Shown here piece by piece: positions 9,531 to 20,545 of a DNA stretch of 64,000 bases. The stretch lies in assembly GCA_022264855.1 (NCBI GenBank), contig JABYQU010000062.1, positions 1-64,000 of the forward strand. Reading direction: 5' to 3'. Made by a program: the position numbers and the translations under genes. The first letter of the stretch is position 1, and each line of letters opens with the position of its first letter. The notes under the pieces are model-generated. The model was given only the letters and a program-made list of their open reading frames with translations. It did no database searches and was not told where the DNA came from. This DNA is from Lenzites betulinus (Eukaryota > Basidiomycota > Agaricomycetes > Polyporales > Polyporaceae).

Positions 9531-12500
9531 TCATTCCTGGCCTCCAGGCAAATCTTCACGACCTGCCTGCACCGCGCTCTTAAACACAGGCTCCTCCTGC
9601 TGGTGCGACATCTTCCATCGCCAGCAGGGAGCATCCGTTTTCCACCAATTTGGCAAATCCTCTTGAGCGTGCAGCTCGCACTCGTTGAACTCCGCCGTCC
9701 ATTGCGTACAAATCTGGACCAATAACGTCGCAAAGCGCAACGCCTGCGTGCGATCCGCAATGTTGTATTGGGGACAGTTGCTGTCCAGCATCTTGAGAAC
9801 AAGCCGTCCGCCTGACTCCTATCATCGGTCAGTAGCATGTCACATATCATGACATCGACCAGGACTCACTTCGCTCCAAGCAGAAATGACATGTCCTACT
9901 TCGTTGACCACGACGATGGCGAATATCGGAACACCGATGATCCCGCGCCCGGCCATGTACTTCAAGGCGCTGACCAGGTTGAAGCGGGCCTGGTTTCGGC
10001 ACGTTTCATAATCGACATTGTCGCGCTTGTACTGGATAAATATGATGGGACTCGCCAGCTCCTTCGCCGAGTCTGCGGTAGTGATGAGCACTGTTCTTGT
10101 CGCCTTCTATCATGCAGAAACGTACCTGATCCCAAGTCATGCAGGGGCGTCGCAGACTGCGGCTGCACTTTGAGTGTCGAAGATTGCGGCTGCACTTTCG
10201 ATGTCGATGTCCGTGACTGCACTTTGCTGCCGCCTCCAACTGCCGCAGGACCACTCTGGGCAGACGGGAGTTGTGATGTGTTGTCTGTGCTGCTAGAAAG
10301 TAGGTGAGCAACGATAGCAAACATGGCATCATCTTGTCCAGCGGCTTACGATGTCATCCAGCACATCGTGGCTTCTAAATCACGGGCTTCGCCGAGTAGC
10401 TCTTGCGTCTCAGGATAATGATCAAGCGACGTGGCAGTTGCGCCGGTGCGGGCCTCAGCGCGCCCCTCAGGTGTACTTGCAGATGAGTCGTCCAGGGTGC
10501 CATCTTGAACATCCTTTGGGTCCTTGAAGTTGAAGAATCGGTAGCTATTGATCTCTTTCTGCTTGTCCTTGCCAGTGTAGTGAGCGGGAAAGAAGTCGCG
10601 GAAGCTCCAAGCGATGCACAAATCGAATTTGCTGCCATGAACGAAGCAGCGCAGCGTCCGTGCGCGCGCTGCATCGGCGTCCCGTGTTTCATTCTCATAC
10701 TGCGTTTGAAGTGTCCGTAGAGCCACGCTCATGTCGTCGACTGCCGTGTATGAGCGCTGCTCACTGAGGGCGAGAGATCGTTTCAACCGATCTTCGAGGG
10801 ATACTTGGGCGCTGCTTGTTTCCGCCTGCGCAGAGGTGGGGAGGGTGTCGCTTGAAAGTTGTTCTCGAAGGGAATATATGGCAGCAGGAAGTATGTGCAT
10901 CGAGTGACCCCTGATGCAACCCATATGTCTCCCGATCCCAGCGAGCGCAAGCTCGTCTGCCAGATCGTTGCGCGACATAGGAGCCACGCGCTCAGACCTA
11001 GCACGGCAGTACTGGTTAGCGTAGAATGTAGGAAATACGAGCGAGAAACGGTGTTACAGAACATCGAGCCATCGCTGCGACACGGCAGGACACGCATTCA
11101 CCACTCCACGTATGAGCTTGTCCCAAGCTGCCCTGACTTCAGCTTCGTTATATTCACGCAGTTTCTTGCCCATGTCGTCAGAGGCACGTCGGATTTCAGG
11201 AGTGGCGCAGACGAGTATCTTCGCGGCTTCCTCGCTCAAGCCTGGGAGGGGTAGAACTGAAGAATCGACCTCGCGCAGCGCCCTCTCGAGGGTGTTGCTG
11301 TTCACGAGCTCCACCAAAGCTTCACAATCCTCATGGCTGAGCTGCAGTGACAGAAGTCAGCTCTACCCTGTTCGAGAGAAAATGTAGACTACAGTGCCTA
11401 CCGCACTGTATGGGAGGCGTTGGCCGCGAGCAGTGCTGAGATTGCTTCCATCATAGCTGAGTATCTTGAAGTCGCCCTCACCGTGTGTTTTGCGTATGAG
11501 ATCAGCCTGTAAACATTCGTATCAATACACTGTGGCCTGGCTGTTTAGTTCTTTCATATGTACGGGGATGTCCAACAACGCGGGAAGAATATACTTCTGG
11601 CGTATCTCCTCGCATTGCCCGGCATCGGGCCACAGTGTCTCGAGCGAGGCAGGCAGTCGTATAGGTGTATACACTGCCGGGTGGTAGTACCGATCACCAA
11701 GGATTTCAATCGCTGTCGGTGTGGTAGGCGGCGGAGGGCACGATGCTCTGCAGACAGGATATTCAGATCAGCAAGCATGCAAGTTGAAAGGGACACATGG
11801 ACGCACTGGGACGAGCTGGGGGATTCCCTTTCGACACAAGGACCACACTCACCGGCAAGCCACTCACGAATACGAGAATTCGACGACGGGGCCCCCTCGT
11901 CGAGACCAAACTTTGCAACGAGGTCCAAACGCCAGGGTCTGATGGCCTCGCTTAGCAGTGTGCGACCCACACCCGGCGCACGAAGCTGCGCGCGATAAGC
12001 ACACGAGGCAAGTGCAAGCCGATGGTACAATAGCAGAGAAGCCAATGCTGAAGCATCGGCGGCCGCTGAGACATCGAATATCCCAAGCGCCAGGGCCGAA
12101 CATTCGCCGTAATCGTGGGCGGCCATATTGCGTGGAGAGGCATGAGCGACGTTCACCTGGACCTGTAAGCATGTCAATATATGAGATACGGGAGTTCTAC
12201 AGCGCGACGTACACATTCATGGCTGTCCACAGTACATTCGGAGAGCCAAGCGACTACGACCTGTATGCGGCAGTCCAGCGAGTCGAATGTGAAGCCCAAA
12301 ACAGGGTCTTCGACCCCGAATATTCGCCTCTGGAAGAGCGCGCTGCTGAGAAGCTCGTAGATATTGTCGTGCGATGCAACGCAGACGATGGGAAACGGAA
12401 TCAAGTCATGAGGGCGTTGCGGGAGCAGTAATTGCGCGTGAGAGAACGGATGACGTTCATCATCTGGCGTGACCCAGACACCGTACCCGTACGAGCCTGA

Positions 12501-13190
12501 GTGGGCATTCCCGTGGTGTTGAAGGCTCGGGGCGTCGACGGGAATCGCCTCCGTGGATGGCCTGCTTTCCTCGCCGGCGGCTGGAGGTGGAGGTGGAGAC
12601 AGAGTCTCCGACAACGAAACGGGGAGCGATACCACACAGTCTGCTCTCCCGCGACTGGGCAATATCCGAACCGCCGCGAAGTTCGAGTAGCAGGAATGCA
12701 CGGCCCTGGCGTAGACCGTCTCGTAGCTGAAACGACCAGTCAATATATGTGTGTAGCAGATACGATTGGACCAAACCGACTTGGTTGCCACCTCAGGAGT
12801 GAGCTCTTGCATTATTCTACCGACTATCTTTCCTAGAATGCTGCGCTTGTTCTCCGGACCAAGATATGGATGGGCGGCCTCGACGCGCAGTCGGTCTTGT
12901 ATCTCGGCCGAGCATTGCACAGCAGCGAGAACGGCTGCCTGTACACGATCTTCGCCATCTACCTGCATCTTATAAGGGCTCAGAGTTCAGTTCGTCGTCT
13001 ACTGGGGCGCACAACTCACGAGAGAAGCGCCTCGCGCAAGTGCACAGAGGGAAGCCGCGTACTCAGAAGCAGGGGCAGGCCATGCATTATATGAATGGAC
13101 TATGTGCGGAGTAATGAAGACGGCTTTTGGCACGGTGAAGTGGTCTTGATCTTTAAGCATCGTTGTAAGTAGGCGAGCGTTGAACTGCAT
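9531..13190 (-). CDS. Gene X: large protein of an unrecognised fungal family, intact left-arm copy
   Basis: Ten exons give about 1000 residues, starting at 13190 (MQFNARLLTTMLKDQDHF). Exons that can be placed with consistent phases are 13020-13190, 12213-12968, 11853-12162, 11531-11745 and 11402-11506. The last exon ends at 9531. A Pro/Ser linker follows residue 150, and a Gln/Ser-rich exon lies near 10130-10270. Two segments resemble each other: PFPIVCVASHDNIYELLSSA...DPVLGFTF...VVVAWLSE, and SPIIFIQYKRDNVDYETCRN...VPIFAIVVV...HVISAWSE. Their strand-QxK-helix-strand pattern recalls PD-(D/E)XK nuclease folds with Gln in place of the acid, but this is only a hypothesis. The family is unknown to me. 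A second copy on the other strand at 20842-26685 is broken. Confidence 0.75.
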
Positions 13191-14149
13191 AACGAAAGAA
13201 TATGAGCGCGAGCAGGTCGCTCATGCACGTGATCGTTCATACCATCAATCCGTAACCGTCAAGTTTGAGCCTGTGATGCACTTAGGACGGCATCTCATTC
13301 CATTACTAGTGATACGAGCTGACATTGTAGTAAAAGGACTGACACGCGTCCCAAATCAACAACATCCCGCGACGACCTTCGTCTCCATTCGATGTGCCCC
13401 GACACCCAGGCTTGCATCTTAGATTGTTCACGTGTAGACGCATCCGCTACCCTACAAAGGCCCTTGCGCTGGTGCCAGTGGTGGCGGGAGAGAAGGATAC
13501 GATATCATGGCAAGTAATTCGCAACGAGTTCTCAAGGCCTCACGACTAGCGAACTAGTGACTGCTAGCCAGCCGCGCGCTGAGCAGTGATTCCGCGAACA
13601 AACATCGGAACACCCGCTGCAAGCGCTGTAAGGCCACCTCCCTACCGAGCGTTGCCATTGCGCTCACTGGGGGCCCTCTACATATATCCTACGGATGGCG
13701 CCGCGCTCGACGCGACGAGGAGGCTTGAACAACACCATAGATCTCATGATCAGTCGTATGTTCTCCATGATCGTTCTTCGTGTCGTGACTGGCTATGCTT
13801 CTAACAGCTCTGAATTTCACAGAAAGACCTCTAGCGAAGACGGTCAACCTCGCCTTTGGCTGGAAGGACGACACGACTCACCCTCTACCCGCGCCAACTG
13901 CTCTAGGTCAGCGGCACTTTCCAAGAAGGTCTGCACCCTGCCCGCCTGCTCCCGCGACATGTCCTCAAGCCTCGGCCATCCTCTAACCACGGCCAGACAC
14001 GCCAGACACGCCAGACACGCCAGTACCGCCGGTACAGCGTATGCCCCACATTGTACTCATCTCTGGCACTGAGCCCAAAGTCCACCATTGCTCTCTCCGG
14101 GTGCGGTGACAGATGTGCCACCCGCAAGCACTTCGTTTGGGTCCGAGTC
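13191..14149. other. Intergenic, between gene X and ORC1
   Basis: This 959-bp stretch holds the gene X promoter region and the ORC1 3' side. From about 13230 to 14098 it has no counterpart in the right arm. It includes three and a half tandem copies of CAGACACGC near 14000-14030. On the minus strand a coding-like piece (MSREQAGRVQTFLESAADLE) is open near 13850-13960 before a possible donor, but I cannot connect it to a gene. Confidence 0.4.
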
Positions 14150-17100
14150 TCACACGTCCAGCGCACTCCGCCACCGCGCCCCACCCACCTCCCCCAACAC
14201 GCGCTCGACCTCCGCGTACTCCAAATTCAGCGCAACGCGCCGCTCGCCCTCCGCCCGCCGCGCGACCGCCGGCCCATCCTCGCAGATCACCGCATGCGCC
14301 GCGAGCAGCCCGTCGAGCACCTGCACGAGCTCGTCCCCACCCGGCCGCCGCGCAGGCGCAGGGTCCGCGTCGCTCCCCGAGCCCGACAGCAGGTTCAGGT
14401 ACACGAGGTGCTGGTGCTGGACCTGTCGCCATCGCCATCCCCCCTGTCAGACACACACACCACTCGGGGTCATAGTGGGAACATCGCAGCTCACCTCGGC
14501 CCACTTGATCTCCTCGATGCCCAGCTTGCGCACGCACTTGACCAGCGCCGCGAGCATCAGCCGCTCGTGGAAGGACAGCTCCCGCAGGTACGCCGCCGTC
14601 GGGCTGTTCTGCATCTCCTTGATCACCGCCTTCACGTCCTCCGTCCGCGCCGTCCGCCGCCGCGCCTGCACCATCTCGACTGTCCGTCTACCCATGCGCC
14701 ATGGAATATCACGTCAGCGTCGAGGCGAACAGGGGATAGGTGAGGAGGGATACACACCGACAGATATCGAGCACGCGCCGCGCGTCGCCGCTGATCGACG
14801 ACACCTTCATCGCCGCGAACTTGAGCGCGTCCGGCGCGAGCACGTCAGGCGCTTCCACGGGCAAGCCGAGTTTCGCCCCCGCCAGCCGCGCCCGCACGAT
14901 CTGCTCGAGCTGCGGCGTCGTGTACGGCTGGAAGTTGATGCGTACCATACCTATGTGCTTCTGGTCAGCGTCCTGGCGCTGCACGCTGCACGAGATCGGC
15001 TGCAAGAGACAGAACGGGAAACGCACCGAGACGGCTGCGCACGCGCCCAGACATGACGCGCTCCGGGAGATCCATCGTGTTTGCCACCGCGAGCACCACC
15101 AGCTTCGACCGCGCAAGCGTCGGCCAGTTGAAGAAGTTGTACACCACATCCTGCTTCGTCGTCATCAGCTGGTCGAGCTCGTCCATCAGCACCACGCTAT
15201 GCCGTCGCTAGTCAGCCCTGGCGTCGTGCAAATGGGCGTGAGTGAGCAGTCAGCACTGACCAGGCATGTCCGCCGGCTGGCCCGACACGCGCCGCGCCGC
15301 TAAAGTGCTGCGAGAGCAGTCGGAGGGCCTCTTTCGCACCGATCTTCATGTGTCCGTCCCGCGCAGCGTCGTGGCCGCATACCGCCTCCCAGAGCAGGCC
15401 GTACGCCGCGGCGGGCTCTGGGATCTTCAGTCCATTGATCTCGACGTACGCAAACGGATTAGCTTCCTACAACACCGTCAGCGGGGACAGTGGCAGAATG
15501 GGAACACGCACACACGCACGTTCTGCTTGGCCATACGCTTCAGCTCGCGCACCACCGCGTGCACAGTGGCGGTCTTGCCCGTCCCCGGAACGCCCGAGAT
15601 ATCTGTCCCATACCATCAGCCCGAGCGCCGCATCGCGCACCTCAGAAGACAGACTGACAAATACACCCGCCACTGCCCTCCTCCAACAGCTCCTCCACCG
15701 CTCTCAGCACTCGCCCATACTCTGCCTCACGACACGGCAGCGCCCCCGGCCGCGCTGCGACATGCAGCACGTGCATCGCGCGCAGCCAGGGATCCGTCCC
15801 CACCCCCTCCGCCCAACCTGCGCCGGCATCAGCAAAGTCCAGGACTCCAGCGGCGGGCGGGGGTGGCCGCACCGCGAGTGCCGTTCTCTTGCGCTTGCGC
15901 AGCGCCGCCTTCGAATGCGGGGTCGGCTGTGCTAGAGACGCGTCCTTGCCACGACGACGCGGGGTGGCGGTCGCAGATGTGGCATGCCGTGGCGTGCGCG
16001 GGGTGCGGGGCGTGCGAGGGGTGGACGGCCCGGCGCGCTTCCGTTTGCGCGAGGGCGTGCGGGGCGCGAGTCTCGCGTCGTCCTCGTCCTCGTCGGCGCC
16101 CATATCTCCGTCTTCGTCGTCTTCATCGTCGTCGCTGGTGTTCTTGAGCGGCGCCTGGAACTCGTCCGCGGAGCCGTCAGAGGACGACTCCGAGCCTTCC
16201 GACTCGGAGCCGTGCGCGATGCGGCGACGTTTCCGCGGGCTGCTCGCAGCGTCATGTGTCGCATGTTTGATCTCCACCGCGGGCGTGACAGACCACACAT
16301 CGTCGACTGGCCAGTCTTCGAGCTCGTCGGTCTGCGTCGAGGGCAGCTGCGCGAGCGCCTGGAGGCGGAACGTCTCCCAGTCGAGTTTGAAGTACAAACC
16401 GCGCATGGGGTCAACGGCGAGGCGGCAGAAGAGGTCGTCCGGCTTTGCTTCTTCTGGGACGGTGACACGCTTGGATGGGGAGGAGGAGATGGCACAGTGG
16501 TCGAGAATAGCGGAGGGAGGGAGGGTTTCGCAAGCGGCGATGTTGTAGAGAATTTCGTTCTGCGGGTGGTATAGTCAGCACAACGTAGGGTGGCCATTTG
16601 GGGGCCAGTCGTCAAGAGCGGCCAATATCAGACACCAAGCCGTGCTCGCTCTCGATGTTTGTGGACGTCTCATAGGGGTGAAGAGACTGCGAGAGGCCAC
16701 GGAGAGAGTCCATTCTTCTCCCTCTCTCTTACGATCTCCATAGTTCAATGTATCACGAGAGGAGCCGGACCGATTTAATAATCAGGAAGAACAGAACGCA
16801 GCATACCTCATCAAACTCCCTCCGTGCCCGAATCATGGGCAGCTCGGCTGGGCGTACGAACCAGTGGACGCGGACCCGAAGCGGCGCCTTGGGGTGGAAG
16901 TCTTCGCCCTCGACGCGCCATAGAGCAATGATCACGGCAGCACTGGGGACCTTGGACGCCGTCCTGACAAGAACGGTATCGCCGAGAGAGAAGACGGATG
17001 CGGATTCGTCGACGTCGCTTTTCCGTGGACGGGAGACGCGGCCGTAGGTCCTGATAGGAGCTCGCACGGATGAGGACCTGGGCCGTCGTGAGTACGATTG

Positions 17101-17298
17101 GTAGAAATGAGTGTGGAGGGGCTCGAGGGAGTCGAGGTCGGGAGACTCGTCTTCGAAGAGGTCGTGGGGGCGCGTGGGGCGGGAGAGGAGGGGGTTGGAG
17201 GGTACGACATCGGGGGCAGAGCTGGGGGACGAGGCGAGATATGCAAGTGCAGGCTGGCCTCGTTTGGAGCGGCGAAGGGGCGTTGCTGGTTCAGACAT
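14150..17298 (-). CDS. ORC1: Origin recognition complex subunit 1 (ORC1)
   Basis: ORC1 binds replication origins and loads MCM with Cdc6. From the ATG at 17298 ([15 protein letters not shown]) the order is: a BAH domain ([14 protein letters not shown]...[13 protein letters not shown]...NEIFYN); a disordered acidic and basic linker ([19 protein letters not shown], four PRTPRTP-like repeats); then an AAA+ module with Walker A GVPGTGKT, Walker [11 protein letters not shown], sensor 1 [16 protein letters not shown], sensor 2 [13 protein letters not shown]; and a C-terminal winged helix ending RSALDV at 14150. Introns of about 50-70 bases split it. Two in-frame upstream ATGs (17400 and 17442) would add a His-rich leader. 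The 3' terminal exon lies inside the inverted duplication and has a broken copy at 20284-20545. Confidence 0.93.
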
Positions 17299-18247
17299 CG
17301 AGGAGGCCACTCGGAGGAGGAGGTCGTGGTCGTTGTCGTGGTGGTGGTGGTGGATGTCGATGAGGTCGTGGTGGTGGTGGTGGTGGTGGATGCAACTCAT
17401 GCGATCGCAGGACGCGAGCCACCCGGCGTGTCCGTGATGCATGTCCCGTGACTGTGACACAACGCGTCAATGAGCAGCCCGGGTTAGCGCTCGCTCTCCT
17501 CCTTCTCCTGTGAGTATTCAACGTTTCAACGTCAACGGTTAGGCCCCTGGACGAAATTGTTTGCAACCCACTCACTCGGGAAGTGCTGTCTAGGCGTCCG
17601 CGTAGACCTTGCGTGTATTCGGAGCCACACGGCTCGACGTGCTCTGCCCTGCTTTGCCTGTGCCTCCGGAGCTCAGAGTCCAGGGCCTCGGACGGATTGC
17701 GGCGCTCAGAAAACTCTGCTTCAATATGAGGGTCCGGGTAGCCTTGCACACAGGGTAACAAGGTCACTTTTTGTTTCGATCATTCGCCGGTGTCTATGTG
17801 CGGTATGCCCGTCGTGCTACCGACGAGGCCAGACCCTTTGCACTTTGGCTGTGAGTCTTCAAGTACCATCACGATCCGAACATCAGCCTACTTATACCCC
17901 ACCCGTGCGCATCCCATACAGTTTCGTACCTTGGTACTCGGCACTAACCGTGCTCATCCTCCTCGGCCCCACTTTGTGCCTGGGGAGCTCGAGGTACGAT
18001 GCCGGCGCTCCCCTGCGGCCCCCTCGCTCACTGCTCTCCAGCCGGCATTGGCCACCGTTCTGCGCCCCCGACGAGTGACGACCCTGCATTGCCTCATCGT
18101 CGGCGTATTGGTGAGCGACGACGCCCGCGGCTTGGGCTGTGCAAGTGCCACGTGCGCCAGTGGCGCACGCGAGTGTTATAGTCTGCTCGGCTGCGAACGG
18201 GCGTCTTTGCCCCAACGCTCAACTCCTCCCACCTCTTCCCTCTTCAC
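17299..18247. other. Divergent promoter region between ORC1 and the hypothetical gene
   Basis: This 949-bp interval separates two divergent start codons. Near ORC1 (17325-17398) it is an imperfect GTG/CAC trinucleotide repeat which, on the minus strand, encodes runs of seven and five histidines in frame with ORC1. No gene can be supported in the remainder. Confidence 0.5.
17325..17398. repeat. Imperfect GTG/CAC trinucleotide repeat upstream of ORC1
   Basis: The plus strand shows runs of GTG broken by GAT, GAG and GTC codon-like units. It lies 27-100 bases upstream of the ORC1 ATG and stays open in the ORC1 frame. Confidence 0.8.
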
Positions 18248-19763
18248 ATGTCCACCGTCAACGCCGTCGACAACGGAGAGCCCAGCTTGTCTGAGGAATA
18301 CATCCAAGAATGCTTCCACTCCTACCTCAAGTCGTCTCTGGCCCACGCAAAGGTCGAGGGTCTCCTCGATCCGGACACCCTTTCTAGTGCAGAGGCGGAT
18401 CTCATGATAACCGGTGCGTGCATCCTGGACTCCAGCTGTCGACCGAACTCACAGAACAAGTACGCTAGGCCCCGCGCTGTGTCTGTACTTTGCCGCCCTG
18501 CGCTCGACCACAAACCCGCCCTCGGTGCCGCTCCCTCGTCGCGCAAAGACCGGCGGCGCCCTCCCGCCCGCCGACCTCTCTCTCTCCAACTGTCCACCCG
18601 CCTTCCGTCCCTTCCTCCTCGTCTGGTCGCAAATCGTGCCGCAACTTCAGGCGCTCACTCCCGAGCACCAACACGACCTCGCACGCGTCATCTGCGGTCT
18701 GCCTGCGCTCGCGACACCGCTCAATCGCCGTCTGAATGGGCTGGCTGCTGACATGCGTGCTGTCGCCATCGAGATCAGCATGCGCCGCACATTCCAGGAA
18801 AAGTACGCCGACGACCTCCAGGCTGCACTCGACACCGGCCCAAGCCCAGGTGGAGGCCGAAGACTCAAGGCGAGTTTTATGCCCCCGCCGAGCTACGACG
18901 ATAATGCCTCCGCCGGTCCGGCTCCGGTCTCGCCCGCGTCGTCTGCTCACTCCCTCGAGCCGCTCTCGCCCCCAGCGTCCTCGCGCTTCACACACTCGCG
19001 CAACTCCTCGCGTACCTCCGTCTCCTCTCCGCCCACATCGCCCTCCCCGCTCCCTCCCTCCGCTCACGGCCACGGCCCGCCGACGCCCACGATCCTCGCC
19101 GAGGAGACGCCCGGACTCGAGTTCATCCGCGAAACGCTGTACGCCGCGCTCGCGGACGTGCTCGAGCGGCGCCCGCAGCTCCGTCGGGTGCTACGGCACG
19201 ACCCCACGCGCGCGTACTTTGCCGCGGTCGCCTTCGCCATCCTCGACGTCGCCGCGTCGTCCGCGACGCGCCCGGACCCGACGCTCAAAACGCTCGCCGA
19301 GGTCCTCCCCGCACCGCACCCCGCGGACGAGCCCGTGCTGCACGGTGTGCTTGGCCAGACGCTCGCGCTCAGCGAGTGCCCCGCGGCGCTCCGTCCGTTC
19401 ATGGCCGAGCTCTGCGCGATCGGTGCCGCCGCGCACGCGATGGAGGAGGAGGACTCCGAGATCGCTGTGCGCGCGCTGCAGGCGGGCGAGGACGTGCCGC
19501 CCGTCCCGCGTCTCGAGCGCGTGCGCGAGATCATCGAGGGCGGCGTCGGGCATGCGTTCAACGACGGCCACGACCACAGCGGCGGCGGCGGAGGGCACGC
19601 ATCAGGCGAAGTTCGCCGCCGGCGCACGAGCACGGAGGGGCGTGCGGCCGCGTTTGCAAACCGCGTCAATGCGCTCGCACTGGCGATGACGAAGCTGCGC
19701 GCGTTCCGCGAGCGGCAGGAGATGGTGTTCCGCGTACTCACGGGCGTGGGCGGGCCCTCGTAG
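18248..19763 (+). CDS. Hypothetical basidiomycete protein, 486 aa
   Basis: Exon 1 (18248-18413) and exon 2 (18469-19763) join across a 55-base GT-AG intron in phase 1, giving ADLMITG followed by PALCLYFAALRSTTN. The N-terminus is SEEYIQECFHSYLKSSLAHA. A helical first half (FRPFLLVWSQIVPQLQAL, LPALATPLNRRLNGLAADM) is followed by a Ser/Pro-rich linker (about residues 190-260) and a second helical region (LEFIRETLYAALADVLERRP, RAYFAAVAFAILDVA). A Gly/His patch (HDHSGGGGGHASGE) precedes a final helix (NRVNALALAMTKLRAFRERQ). I do not recognise the family. No signal peptide or membrane segment is evident. It lies in the unique spacer between the two arms of the inverted duplication. Confidence 0.75.
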
Positions 19764-20283
19764 CCGGCCTTTCCCTCGTTTGGTTGGGACTTGGTTGAGT
19801 GTGCGTGTGTACGCGCGGACTGGATGCCGGTGCTTTCTTGCTGCTTTTTGTTTGTGCGCTATTGTACCAGTATCGCCGCCTAGTGCCATACCTTAGTGTT
19901 CTGTTTCTAATACCAGGGCCGCCCCCGGCTTGAATTTCTATCCTAGCCTCCCCTTTGCTCCGCGTCCAGGCATACCGCAGATGGTTCAAACGTTCACCGA
20001 TCATCGGGCTGCATTACACGACTATCATATGTGCTTTGTGACAAAGTACACTTAGGACAGTTGATCTGGGAAACAACCCATACGCTTCTACGCCGGCTGT
20101 CCATATCAGCGGTGAATACTGCAGCTACGAGGCGGCTCTGTAGTGGCTCTGCTCACGAGCAATGGCAGACGTTTCATCGGGCCTTTCGAGTCGAGCGACT
20201 CTGAATACCAGAAGCCAGGCCGGTCAGATGGGGCTGCGCTCGTGAGAGGCACGAAGCTTGCCGTCGCGAGCGTGATCCCAATA
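19764..20283. other. Intergenic spacer up to the right-arm border
   Basis: This 520-bp non-coding stretch runs from the stop of the hypothetical gene to the inner border of the right arm. I see no ORF, repeat or RNA gene in it. Confidence 0.5.
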
Positions 20284-20545
20284 GACCCTGCGCCTGCGCG
20301 GCGGCCGGGTGGGGACGAGGTGCTCGACGGGCTGCTCGCGGCGCATGCGGTGATCTGCGAGGATGGGCCGGCGGTCGCGCGGCGGGCGGAGGGCGAGCGG
20401 CGCATTGCGCTGAATTTGGAGTACGCGGAGGTCGAGCGCGTGTTGGGGGAGGTGGGTGGCGCGGTGGCGGAGTGCGCTGAATGAGACACTATGAGACTGG
20501 GACCCAAAGAAATGCTTGCGGGTGGCACTTCTGTCACCGCACCCC
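20284..20545 (+). pseudogene. Broken duplicate of the ORC1 3' terminal exon
   Basis: The stretch [13 protein letters not shown]...[19 protein letters not shown]...[16 protein letters not shown] matches the last ORC1 exon almost exactly. It lacks three codons (LVQ) and has a frameshift just before the end (GAVAECAE instead of ARWRSALDV). Homology continues about 50 bases into the 3' flank. Everything upstream of this ORC1 exon is missing, so it cannot encode ORC1. Confidence 0.9.

Larger units (their letters stand above)
7018..14352 (-). repeat. Inverted segmental duplication, left arm
   Basis: This arm runs from the FEVVRRRMQ codons of the carrier gene, through the membrane protein gene and gene X, to the last exon of ORC1. 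Read on the minus strand it matches, in the same order, the pieces at 20284-20545, 20833-26850, 35970-37700 and 37715-37935. The left arm contains complete versions of the genes cut at the right-arm borders, so it is probably the source copy. The stretch 13230-14098 has no visible partner in the right arm. Confidence 0.85.
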
